Source of the DNA: Oecophyllibacter saccharovorans | GTDB lineage: Bacteria > Pseudomonadota > Alphaproteobacteria > Acetobacterales > Acetobacteraceae | Direction of reading: 5' to 3' | DNA length: 64,000 nt | Assembly: GCF_006542375.1 (NCBI RefSeq) | Contig: NZ_CP038143.1 | Location: 1 to 64,000, forward strand | Shown here: positions 1-11,024 of the stretch, piece by piece | Position numbering within the stretch: the first letter of the stretch is position 1 | Layout: every line of letters starts with the position of its first letter | The notes under the pieces: generated by a model | The model's input: only the letters and a program-made list of their open reading frames with translations | Database searches by the model: none | Told to the model about the DNA's origin: nothing | Program-made: the position numbers and the translations under genes

Positions 1-1452
1 GTGGAACATACTGAGCCATTGGATAGGACTGCCGGCTCGGACACCGCCCTTCTGACCCAGGCCTGGGACCGTGTGAAAGACCGTCTGAAACAGGAAGTGG
101 GAGAGGTAGAATACCGCACCTGGCTGCAGCAGATCGTTCTGGGGCCTCTGGATGAAGATGAAGTGACTCTCTACCTGCCGTCACGCTTTCTGCGTGACTG
201 GGTAAGGGAACAGTACGGCGACCGCCTGCAGATTCTCTGGCAGCAGGAAAACCGAGACGTACAGCGGGTCGAACTGCAGGTCCGCAAAAAGCAGCCCCCT
301 TCACCCAAGGCCGAGACCTCGCAGCCGGCAAAGCCTTCTCAGACGGAACCGCAAGGGCCACAGGGATCTCAGGGGATTGATTCCGCAAGCCCCGAAGGAA
401 TGCCAAGCGGTGGGGAAGCGCGCAGTGATCTGGCGGTGCCTCTGGACCCCCGTTTCACATTCAATACCTTCGTTGTCGGCAAGCCCAACGAATTTGCCTA
501 TGCCTGTGCCCGTCGCGTGGCGGAAAAGCCTTCCAGCCCGGGCTTCAATCCTCTTTTTCTCTACGGTGGCGTAGGACTAGGCAAGACCCATCTTATGCAT
601 GCGATCGGCTCGGAACTGATCGGACGCGGCAATGTTTCGGTGGCCTACATGTCAGCCGAAAAATTCATGTATCGCTTCATCGCTTCCATCCGGGCCCAGT
701 CGACGATGGAGTTCAAGGAACAGCTGCGCTCCGTTGACGTGCTGATGATTGACGATCTGCAGTTTCTCATCGGCAAGGACAATACCCAGGAAGAGTTTTT
801 TCACACCTTCAATGCGCTGATTGATGCAGGGCGCCAGATCATCGTCAGCGCCGACAAGAGTCCCTCCGACCTGTCAGGGCTGGAGGACCGCCTGCGCACG
901 CGCCTTGGTTGCGGCATGGTAGCCGATATCCACGCCACGACCTTCGAGCTGCGTCTGTCCATCCTGGAGGCAAAAGCAAAGGCCTCCGGCACACATGTAC
1001 CTGAAAAGGTCCTGGAATATCTTGCCCACAAGATCACCACCAATGTCCGTGAACTGGAAGGGGCGCTCAACCGTCTCATCGCCCATGCCGATCTGGTGGG
1101 ACGCCCGGTAACGCTGGAAAGCACCCAGGACGTGCTGAAGGACATGCTCAAGGCCCATGAGCGGCGTGTGACGATTGATGAAATTCAACGCAAGGTCGCT
1201 GAACACTGGAACATCCGCCTGACCGACATGTCCTCGGCGCGCCGGGCACGGGCGGTGGCGCGGCCTCGCCAGGTCGCCATGTACCTGGCCAAGCACCTGA
1301 CCAGCCGTTCCCTGCCTGAAATAGGTCGGCGCTTCGGCAATCGCGATCATACGACCGTCATGCATGCCGTGGCCCGGGTGACCGAGCTGATGGAGCAGGA
1401 CCCGGCCTTTGCCGAAAGCGTGGAGCTGCTCAAACGCATGCTGGAGAGTTGA
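1..1452 (+). CDS. dnaA: Chromosomal replication initiator protein DnaA
   Basis: A 483-residue DnaA with a GTG start at the first base of the window. It binds DnaA boxes, melts the origin and loads the DnaB helicase. Domain I is at about 15-95, followed by a Pro/Gln/Ser-rich linker at about 97-145. The AAA+ domain has Walker A GGVGLGKTH (189-197) and Walker B LMIDDLQF with D251-D252. The C-terminal helix-turn-helix carries the DnaA signature, including GNRDHTTVMHA. Length and domain order are normal for the family. It heads the dnaA-dnaN-recF-gyrB series. Upstream sequence is outside the window, so neither the promoter nor an origin on that side can be judged. The GTG start is supported by the conventional N-terminus, but its ribosome binding site cannot be seen. 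Confidence 0.98.
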   Translation: MEHTEPLDRTAGSDTALLTQAWDRVKDRLKQEVGEVEYRTWLQQIVLGPLDEDEVTLYLPSRFLRDWVREQYGDRLQILWQQENRDVQRVELQVRKKQPPSPKAETSQPAKPSQTEPQGPQGSQGIDSASPEGMPSGGEARSDLAVPLDPRFTFNTFVVGKPNEFAYACARRVAEKPSSPGFNPLFLYGGVGLGKTHLMHAIGSELIGRGNVSVAYMSAEKFMYRFIASIRAQSTMEFKEQLRSVDVLMIDDLQFLIGKDNTQEEFFHTFNALIDAGRQIIVSADKSPSDLSGLEDRLRTRLGCGMVADIHATTFELRLSILEAKAKASGTHVPEKVLEYLAHKITTNVRELEGALNRLIAHADLVGRPVTLESTQDVLKDMLKAHERRVTIDEIQRKVAEHWNIRLTDMSSARRARAVARPRQVAMYLAKHLTSRSLPEIGRRFGNRDHTTVMHAVARVTELMEQDPAFAESVELLKRMLES

Positions 1453-1560
1453 CCAAACAGGGCCCGGCATGGCTTTGCGGGGCCGTTTCACTCTGCTAGA
1501 GAAGGCAGATCCTTGCGTCTCGACGGAGGCGCGTCACGCGGACCGGGTTTGGGAACAGAC

Positions 1561-2685
1561 ATGAAATTCAAGGCCGATCGAGCTACACTGCAACGTGCAC
1601 TTGCCCATATTCACGGCGTGGCGGAAAAGCGGAACACCATTCCTATTCTGGCCAATGTCTTTCTGGCCCATGATGGTCGCGCCCTGCAGCTGACGGCAAC
1701 GGACATGGAAATTGCTGTTGTCGAGGAAATCCCCTCTGAAGCTGAACAGGCAGGCCGCACGACTGTGCCGGCTGCCGTCCTGTTTGAGATCGTGCGCAAG
1801 CTGCCTGGTGACGTTTCCATTGAATTCGAGCAGGTGGACGGTGAAGCCCCCCTCAAACTGCGTGCCGGAAATTATGAGACCAGCCTCAACGTCCTGCCGG
1901 TTGATGATTTCCCGGCCATGGTTGCAGGCGAACTGCCTCACAGCTTCCAGCTGCCGGCCAATGTGCTGCGCAGCCTGATTGACCGCACGAAATTCGCCAT
2001 GTCGAATGAAGAGACGCGCTATTACCTGAACGGGATCTATCTCCACGTTGCAGGTGAGGGGGCAGAACAGCGCCTGCGCGCCGTTGCCACTGACGGTCAC
2101 CGGCTTGCCCGCGTTGAGGCAGACGTGCCGCCTGGTGCGGAAGACATGCCAGGCGTGATCATCCCCCGCAAGACCGTCGCCGAACTGCGCAAGCTGCTGG
2201 ATGAAGACAACGTGCCGGTCGAGATCTCCCTTTCCGAAACGCGCATTCAGTTCCGCGTCGGCTCGGTACTACTCACCTCAAAACTGGTTGATGGCACCTT
2301 TCCGGAATATGAGCGCGTGATCCCCCGCAATAACGGGCGCATCATGCGCATTGCCAAGCAGGATATGGCTGCAGCGGTCGGACGTGTGGCGGCCATCAGC
2401 CAGGAGCGATCGCGCCCCGTCAAGCTGGCCCTGGCCAACAATCATCTCACTCTTTCAGCCAACAGTCCCGATCAGGGAGTGGCCCAGGAAGAGCTGGGGG
2501 AAAACAGCGTCTCCTATGACGGGGAACCGATGGAGATCGGTTTTCAGGCGCGCTACCTGACTGATATCACTGATCAGATCGAAGCCGAGGCTGAATTCGC
2601 CTTTGCTGACAGTGCAGCGCCGACCCTCATTCACGACACCCAGGCACCCGCAGCCGTTTACGTGCTCATGCCAATCCGGGTCTGA
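1561..2685 (+). CDS. dnaN: DNA polymerase III sliding clamp, beta subunit
   Basis: This is the 374-residue beta clamp, which encircles DNA as a dimer and tethers polymerase III and other replication and repair enzymes. The start chosen is ATG at 1561 (MKFKADRATLQRAL), because this matches the first beta strand of clamp domain 1. An in-frame extension back to 1513 is possible but has no family support. Three clamp domains are recognisable, and the C-terminus has the usual VYVLMPIRV ending that lines the partner-binding pocket. It lies 108 bp after dnaA and 10 bp before recF, as in most bacteria. Confidence 0.97.
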   Translation: MKFKADRATLQRALAHIHGVAEKRNTIPILANVFLAHDGRALQLTATDMEIAVVEEIPSEAEQAGRTTVPAAVLFEIVRKLPGDVSIEFEQVDGEAPLKLRAGNYETSLNVLPVDDFPAMVAGELPHSFQLPANVLRSLIDRTKFAMSNEETRYYLNGIYLHVAGEGAEQRLRAVATDGHRLARVEADVPPGAEDMPGVIIPRKTVAELRKLLDEDNVPVEISLSETRIQFRVGSVLLTSKLVDGTFPEYERVIPRNNGRIMRIAKQDMAAAVGRVAAISQERSRPVKLALANNHLTLSANSPDQGVAQEELGENSVSYDGEPMEIGFQARYLTDITDQIEAEAEFAFADSAAPTLIHDTQAPAAVYVLMPIRV

Positions 2686-2695
2686 GCGGAGAGTT

Positions 2696-3814
2696 GTGCG
2701 GCTTGAACGTCTGACTCTGACGGATTTCCGCAATTATTCCCGCTGTGTCTGGAAACCCGCTGCGGCCCTGGCCGTATTCACTGGCGAGAACGGCAGCGGA
2801 AAAACCAATCTGCTGGAGGCTGTTTCCCTGCTGGCACCTGGACGGGGCTTGCGCAGCGCACCTCCTTCCCATCTCCTCCGTAACGGCAGCACCCGCTGGG
2901 GCGTGGCCAGCCATCTGCTCACCCGTACCGGTCCGCTCGCGCTTGCCACCGGCAGTGCACCCCAGGGACAGGGCAAGCGTATCTTTCAGCTGGATGGCAC
3001 CACCGTACGCAGCCAGGCACAGGTCGCGGGCAGCTTCGACTGTGTCTGGCTTACCCCTCAGATGGAACGCCTCTTCGGTGAGACCGCTTCCGGAAGACGG
3101 CGCTTCCTGGACCGGCTGGTCATGGGCGTCATACCCGATCACGCACGCCAGATGGCAGCCCATGAACGCTCGGTTTACAGCCGCAATCGCCTCCTAACCA
3201 ATGGTCCGACCGTTGCTGACAGCGCCCATCTCGCCTGGCTGGAAGCGGTGGAACATTCGATCAGCCGTCATGCCGTGGCGGCCACTGCGGCCCGGATGGC
3301 TTTTGTCGAACGCATGAACCGCTCTTCCTTCACCACCCCGGAATTTCCCCGAAGCCTCCTGCAACTGGAATGTCGGATTGCCGAGCGCCTGGCTGCTTCC
3401 CCCGCCCTGGAAGTGGAAGACTGGCTGCGGGGACAGTTGCACGCCAGCCGCCCGCAGGACCGGGAGCGCGGAACGACAGGCTATGGCGCCCACCGCAGCG
3501 ATTTCAGCCTGCGTGATGCGCTCAGTGGTCGTGAAGCAGCCTTATCGAGCAGTGGGCAGCAGAAGATCATGCTGGTGGGGCTTATCCTCGCTCATGCGCA
3601 GCTCGTGGCTGAAGCACGCAATGACCCGCCGGTTATCCTGCTTGACGAACCTCTGGTGCATCTGGATGAACGCCACCGCCACGCGCTCCTCGACACCCTG
3701 CAGGCTCTCGATACCACCACGCTGCTGACAGGCACCGAGGCCGCGGAATTCAGCTTTCTTCAGGGCACAGCTGAATTCAACCGGATCCGGCAGGGGCAGC
3801 TATTACCTGCCTGA
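2696..3814 (+). CDS. recF: DNA replication and repair protein RecF
   Basis: RecF is an SMC-like ATPase that helps load RecA at single-strand gaps through RecFOR. Walker A GENGSGKTN lies at about residues 30-38 and Walker B (VILLDEPLVHLD) near the C-terminus, with an ABC-type signature region (LSSSGQQK) before it. The start is set at GTG 2696, giving 372 residues. It is preceded by GGAG at 2688-2691 and sits 10 bp after the dnaN stop, so it is probably translationally coupled. The reading frame is open further upstream into dnaN, but that extension is not conserved RecF sequence. Confidence 0.95.
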   Translation: MRLERLTLTDFRNYSRCVWKPAAALAVFTGENGSGKTNLLEAVSLLAPGRGLRSAPPSHLLRNGSTRWGVASHLLTRTGPLALATGSAPQGQGKRIFQLDGTTVRSQAQVAGSFDCVWLTPQMERLFGETASGRRRFLDRLVMGVIPDHARQMAAHERSVYSRNRLLTNGPTVADSAHLAWLEAVEHSISRHAVAATAARMAFVERMNRSSFTTPEFPRSLLQLECRIAERLAASPALEVEDWLRGQLHASRPQDRERGTTGYGAHRSDFSLRDALSGREAALSSSGQQKIMLVGLILAHAQLVAEARNDPPVILLDEPLVHLDERHRHALLDTLQALDTTTLLTGTEAAEFSFLQGTAEFNRIRQGQLLPA

Positions 3815-3954
3815 TCCCTGGTTGGACCAAACGTTCGAATACGCTGCACCCCCATCCAATCGGGCTTTGCACACTGGCTTTACCGCCTCTCAGGCACTAT
3901 ATTTGAATTCTAATTCCTGCCTCTTCAAGGCACGAACCAAATAGGCCCAGATAA

Positions 3955-6456
<2,502 letters not shown>

Positions 6457-6574
6457 TATCTCTGATATCATGCTGGTTCGTCAGCCCGGCGGCGGCAGGA
6501 CGCTCGGGCGGGGGAGCAGCCTTCAGCAGGAACCGTTCTTCTCAAGGACTGGTTCAGGCTTAAGGAGAAGACGC

Positions 6575-7495
6575 ATGAAGAAAACAGTGATTGGCACGAT
6601 GCTCTGCACCTTTCTGGCAGCTGCGCCGGCCTGGGCTGCCGGCGGACCGGTGCAGGGGAGCCACCCGAAGGAAATCTTGGCGCCCGTCGGCACAGCACAG
6701 CCGGCAGGAGGCCAGCAGGCTCCGGCAAAGAAAGCAAGTTCAGCCTTCAATCTGCAATATGCCATTTTTGTCCATGGCTTCCATGTATTAAACGGCAATG
6801 TGGCTTATGCTTTTCAACCCTGGGGATATGCAGCGCAGGCTCATATTTATACCGTAGGCCTGGCCAGCTGGTTCCTGACCCTTGACCGCACAGCCCGGGC
6901 CAAGGGTTATTTTGCTGGGACGCGCATGCAGCCAACGCAGTATGAAAGCCAGGGGCTCTCGCGTGGTAAGCACTGGAACGTTCAGCTCGCTTTCAGTGAG
7001 CAGGCTATGCCCAAGGTCATCGTCCTGACGCCAAAAGACAAGGATGAGGAACGTGAACCCCTGCCGGAGCGCGATCTGCAGAAATCAGTCGATCTGCTGA
7101 CTGCTTTCGGCATCCTGCTTCACAAGTTGAACACCGAGCACAGCTGCAACGTGACAGGCGTTGTCTTTGACGGGCTGCGTCTGACACGGATCACCTCAAG
7201 CGGTCCGGTCCCCACGCAGCTTCCTGATGACCATCATACCTATTTCACCGGTCCGGCGTTGCGCTGCGGTTTTGTCGGCCAGCAGATCGCAGGCTTCCCC
7301 CTCCATACCAAGCACCGGGCGCGTCTGGCCGCTCCGCATCCGGGAAATGCCTGGTTTCAGGAGCTTCCAGGCGTCGGGCTGGTTCCGGTACGGATTGAGC
7401 TGGATTATCCAAAACTGGGTCACGTGCTGATGGTGGTTCAGGTTCCACCCGGGAAGGTGAAATTGACGCAAGAGCCGGCACAGCCGGGGAACTGA
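6575..7495 (+). CDS. Secreted DUF3108 domain protein
   Basis: A 306-residue exported protein of unknown function. It starts at ATG 6575 (MKKTVIG), 4 bp after a strong AAGGAGAAG, and opens with a classical Sec signal peptide ending near AAAPAWA. The mature part begins with a Pro/Gln/Ala-rich stretch. From about residue 50 it has the DUF3108 pattern: a YAIFVHGF start, an aromatic-rich strand section, then YESQG and a W-x-V segment. Such proteins are predicted to form a periplasmic beta-barrel-like fold. It follows gyrB by 118 bp and precedes glmU by 161 bp, so it is probably transcribed alone. The family assignment is from sequence pattern; the function is unknown. Confidence 0.75.
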   Translation: MKKTVIGTMLCTFLAAAPAWAAGGPVQGSHPKEILAPVGTAQPAGGQQAPAKKASSAFNLQYAIFVHGFHVLNGNVAYAFQPWGYAAQAHIYTVGLASWFLTLDRTARAKGYFAGTRMQPTQYESQGLSRGKHWNVQLAFSEQAMPKVIVLTPKDKDEEREPLPERDLQKSVDLLTAFGILLHKLNTEHSCNVTGVVFDGLRLTRITSSGPVPTQLPDDHHTYFTGPALRCGFVGQQIAGFPLHTKHRARLAAPHPGNAWFQELPGVGLVPVRIELDYPKLGHVLMVVQVPPGKVKLTQEPAQPGN

Positions 7496-7656
7496 CTGAC
7501 GGAGCGCCAAAACGGAAAGGGTTCTGAAGCTGAGAGGAGAAGGCGTGCAATATCGTGCAATCTGCGCCCAACGCTCAGCAGACCACTTTTCAGTCCCCGC
7601 CATTCCCTGATAGTCTTGGCAGTCTCTGAATCTCTCCGAACTGCAAAGGCATTTTC

Positions 7657-9057
7657 ATGATCAATCCGCTCCTCAGCTTTCCCACCGCCCCCCAGGAGGC
7701 AGTGGAGAGCGGAGATCATGAAAAACTGCCGAAAGTCAGGGCAACAGCCGTTATTCTGGCCGCCGGTCAGGGGACGCGCATGAAGTCGGGGCATCCGAAG
7801 GCCATGCAACGCCTTCTCAACCGCCCCATGATTGCCCAGCTTCTGGAAACCGCACGAAAAGTTTTTGAAGACATCGTGGTGGTGGTCGGGCCTGACATGG
7901 CTGAGCTGGAAACGGAAGTGGCACCCGCAGCCATTGTCAGGCAGCACCAACGCCTCGGAACGGGCCATGCAGCACGCATGGCGGAAGAGCTCTTCGGGGA
8001 TAGGGATGTGGTGGTGCTTTATGCCGACAATCCGCTTGTCACCGAAGCAACCATGCGCCGTCTTCTCGCAGCGCGCCAGAAGGGAGCCATTCTGGCGCTT
8101 TTGGGCATGCGTCCGGAAAATCCTGGGAAATACGGTCGTCTGGTAACGGCTCCGGACGGCAGTGTGCAACGCATTGTCGAATATGCGGATGCCACGCCGC
8201 AGGAGCGGGAAATTCCTCTGTGCAATGCGGGGATGATGTGTGCTGATGGCCAGCGGTTCCGTCAATGGCTTAGGGCCCTGCAGGCCAGCAACGCGCAGGG
8301 AGAATACTACCTGACCGATGTCGTGGCTCTGGCGGCCCGGGAAGGAAGGGTGGTTTGCGTGGAAGCCCCTGAAAGCGAGCTGGCGGGAATTAACTCACGC
8401 AGTGAACTGGCACATGCCGAGCACATCCTCCAGACCCGTCTGCGCCAGCAGGCCATGGACAGGGGCGTCACACTCGTGGCACCGGAAACCGTCTGGTTCA
8501 GCAATGACACGTATCTTGAACCTGATGTGACGGTTGAGCCGAATGTTTTCTTCGGCCCTGGCGTTGTGGTCAGGCGTGGGGCGGTCATCCGGGCCTTTTC
8601 GCATCTGGAAGGGGCAACAGTCGGGGAGGAATGTGTGATCGGCCCTTATGCGCGCCTGCGCCCGGGTGCGGTCTGCAAAGCGGAAAGTCATGTCGGAAAC
8701 TTCGTCGAACTCAAGAACACGCAGCTGGGAGAACGCAGCAAGGCCAATCATCTGACCTATCTCGGCGATGCCGTGATCGGCGATGATGTCAATATCGGCG
8801 CGGGAACGATCACCTGTAATTATGATGGCGTTTTCAAGCATCGCACCGTAATCGGTAAAAGTACATTCATAGGATCGAACAGCATTCTCGTGGCACCCAT
8901 CAAGATTGGGGATAACGCCCTTGTTGCAGCCGGCAGCGTCCTGACCGAGGACGTTCCCGAAAGAGCACAGGCTTTCGGACGTGCACGACAGGTGAACAAG
9001 CCGGAACGCGGTCACGCTTACAAACAGGAACTAAAGGCCAGGAAGGAACAGGGCTGA
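7657..9057 (+). CDS. glmU: Bifunctional GlmU (GlcN-1-P acetyltransferase / GlcNAc-1-P uridyltransferase)
   Basis: A 466-residue enzyme making UDP-GlcNAc, the precursor of peptidoglycan and lipid A. The N-terminal uridyltransferase carries LAAGQGTRMKSGHPKAM at about 37-53. The C-terminal left-handed beta-helix acetyltransferase has hexapeptide repeats and the acetyl-CoA site segments HVGNFVELKN and CNYDGVFKH. About 30 residues precede the conserved core, slightly longer than typical, so a later start cannot be excluded. Its stop overlaps the glmS start by one base (TGATG), so glmU-glmS are translationally coupled and supply consecutive steps of one pathway. Confidence 0.96.
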   Translation: MINPLLSFPTAPQEAVESGDHEKLPKVRATAVILAAGQGTRMKSGHPKAMQRLLNRPMIAQLLETARKVFEDIVVVVGPDMAELETEVAPAAIVRQHQRLGTGHAARMAEELFGDRDVVVLYADNPLVTEATMRRLLAARQKGAILALLGMRPENPGKYGRLVTAPDGSVQRIVEYADATPQEREIPLCNAGMMCADGQRFRQWLRALQASNAQGEYYLTDVVALAAREGRVVCVEAPESELAGINSRSELAHAEHILQTRLRQQAMDRGVTLVAPETVWFSNDTYLEPDVTVEPNVFFGPGVVVRRGAVIRAFSHLEGATVGEECVIGPYARLRPGAVCKAESHVGNFVELKNTQLGERSKANHLTYLGDAVIGDDVNIGAGTITCNYDGVFKHRTVIGKSTFIGSNSILVAPIKIGDNALVAAGSVLTEDVPERAQAFGRARQVNKPERGHAYKQELKARKEQG

Positions 9058-10883
9058 TGTGTGGTATTTGTGGGGTTGTTGGGCACCGTCCGGCCACGCC
9101 TATCGTTTTTGAGGCGCTGCGTCGGCTGGAATATCGGGGCTACGATTCAGCAGGCATCGCAACAATTGCGCCGGACGGGCAGATCACCCGTTGCCGTGCT
9201 GCCGGGAAGCTTGACAATCTGGCAGCCGCTCTCAAGGCCCATCCCCTGCAGGGGACGACCGGGATCGGCCATACAAGATGGGCAACCCATGGCGCGCCCA
9301 CCACCAATAACGCCCATCCCCACCAGGCGGGCAGGGTGGCGATCGTCCACAATGGCATCATTGAAAACTTCGCAGAACTCAAGAAAATCCTTGAGGGCCA
9401 GGGGCGACAGTTCGTCACGGAGACGGATTCCGAAATCGTCGCCCATCTCGTGGACAGTTATCTCCATCAGAACATGACCCCCCAACAGGCTGCGGCTGCC
9501 GCTCTGAAGCATCTGGAAGGGGCTTATGCGCTGGCGATGATCTTCGAGGACCATGATGGACTGATGATCGGCGCCCGCCACGGCGCTCCGCTGGCGATCG
9601 GTTACGGCGAAGGAGAGATGTTCCTGGGCTCCGACAGCCTGGCCCTGGCCCCTCTGTCGCGGCGTATCACCTATCTTGAAGACGGGGACTGGTGTGTTCT
9701 GACCCCTCAAAGCGTGGAGATCTTTGACCGGACCGACCGGAAAGTGGAACGGCCGATCCAGATTGCCGCCCAGACCCAGAGCCAGATCGGCAAGGACGGC
9801 TATCGCCATTTCATGGAAAAGGAGCTCCATGAACATCCGGTCGCCATCGGCCAGACCCTGCAGCGGGTTACGGATCCGGTAACGCGTCGCATCACGCTGC
9901 CTGACTTTCCTTTCAATGCCGCCGAGCTGCCGCGCGCCACGATTTCGGCCTGTGGCTCAGCCTATTATGCCGGCCTGGTGGGGCGTTACTGGCTTGAATC
10001 CCTGGCCCGCCTGCCTGTTGACATTGATGTCGCGTCGGAAATGCGTTACCGCGCTCCGCCCCAACCCGACCAGGGAATGGCGCTTCTCATCTCGCAATCA
10101 GGGGAAACGGCCGATACGCTGGGGGTGCTGCGTTTTCTCAAAGAGGCGGGGCAGAAAATCGTTTCCGTTCTGAATGTCGAACATTCGACCATGGGCCGTG
10201 AGAGCGACCTGGTGCTGGGCATGGTGGCCGGGCCTGAAATCTCCGTCGCTTCAACAAAAGCCTTCACGGCTCAGCTGACCGTTCTGGCAGCCCTGGCCCT
10301 GACCTTTGCGCGGGAACGCGGCACGCTTGATACTGCCGCTGAACAGGAGCTGACAGCGGCCCTGCTGGATATTCCCTCACGGGCAGCTGAAATCTTCAGC
10401 CATCTTGAAGGTATCCGTGACATGGCCCGCGTGGTGGCCCAGGCGCGCGATGTGCTTTATCTCGGACGTGGAAGCTGCATGCCCATCGCTCAGGAAGGCG
10501 CCCTGAAACTGAAGGAAATCAGCTACATTCACGCTGAAGCCTACGCAGCAGGTGAGCTCAAGCATGGTCCGATCAGCCTGATTGACCAGACCGTGCCTGT
10601 TGTCGCCATTGCTCCTTCCACCATTCTGTTCGACAAGATGCTCTCCAACCTGCAGGAAGCCAAGGCGCGGGGTGGGCGTATCCTGGCATTCACCGATGCG
10701 GCAGGCGCTGAAAAGCTCAAGGGTGTGGCTGAGCAGATCGTTGTCCTGCCGGATGTCGATGCTTTTGTTGCCCCCATTCTGTATGCCATTCCGGTGCAGA
10801 TTCTGGCTTACGAAGTAGCCTTGCTGAAAGGAACGGATGTCGACCAACCGCGTAATCTGGCAAAGTCGGTGACGGTGGAATAA
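9057..10883 (+). CDS. glmS: Glutamine--fructose-6-phosphate aminotransferase (isomerizing)
   Basis: A 608-residue GlmS that converts fructose-6-P and glutamine to glucosamine-6-P, the first committed step of amino-sugar synthesis. The class II glutaminase domain starts with catalytic Cys2 (MCGICGVVG). Two SIS sugar-isomerase domains follow, with SACGSAYYAG and SQSGETADT, and the normal C-terminal tail LAKSVTVE. No glmS ribozyme-like leader is possible, because the gene overlaps glmU by one base. Regulation is therefore probably through the glmU promoter. Length is typical. Confidence 0.97.
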   Translation: MCGICGVVGHRPATPIVFEALRRLEYRGYDSAGIATIAPDGQITRCRAAGKLDNLAAALKAHPLQGTTGIGHTRWATHGAPTTNNAHPHQAGRVAIVHNGIIENFAELKKILEGQGRQFVTETDSEIVAHLVDSYLHQNMTPQQAAAAALKHLEGAYALAMIFEDHDGLMIGARHGAPLAIGYGEGEMFLGSDSLALAPLSRRITYLEDGDWCVLTPQSVEIFDRTDRKVERPIQIAAQTQSQIGKDGYRHFMEKELHEHPVAIGQTLQRVTDPVTRRITLPDFPFNAAELPRATISACGSAYYAGLVGRYWLESLARLPVDIDVASEMRYRAPPQPDQGMALLISQSGETADTLGVLRFLKEAGQKIVSVLNVEHSTMGRESDLVLGMVAGPEISVASTKAFTAQLTVLAALALTFARERGTLDTAAEQELTAALLDIPSRAAEIFSHLEGIRDMARVVAQARDVLYLGRGSCMPIAQEGALKLKEISYIHAEAYAAGELKHGPISLIDQTVPVVAIAPSTILFDKMLSNLQEAKARGGRILAFTDAAGAEKLKGVAEQIVVLPDVDAFVAPILYAIPVQILAYEVALLKGTDVDQPRNLAKSVTVE

Positions 10884-11024
10884 CCCGACTCCTGTAACGG
10901 GGCTTTCACTAACGCTCTTTCACGAGACGGGAGCGACCTGAAACAGGGAAGGGGCCAGCGTCTCTTCTTCCTTCATACGCAGCCCCGAAATGGCGATTTC
11001 GGGTGCAGGGATTGTGACTTCATC

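Noticed and set aside
1453..1560. Imperfect GC-rich hairpin after dnaA (around GGGCCCGGC ... GCGGGGCC)
   Set aside because: The stem has mismatches and only a T3 tract. dnaA, dnaN and recF are usually co-transcribed, so a terminator is not supported.
9000..9056. A glmS ribozyme or riboswitch before glmS
   Set aside because: glmS overlaps glmU by one base and the preceding sequence is glmU coding sequence, leaving no room for a leader RNA.
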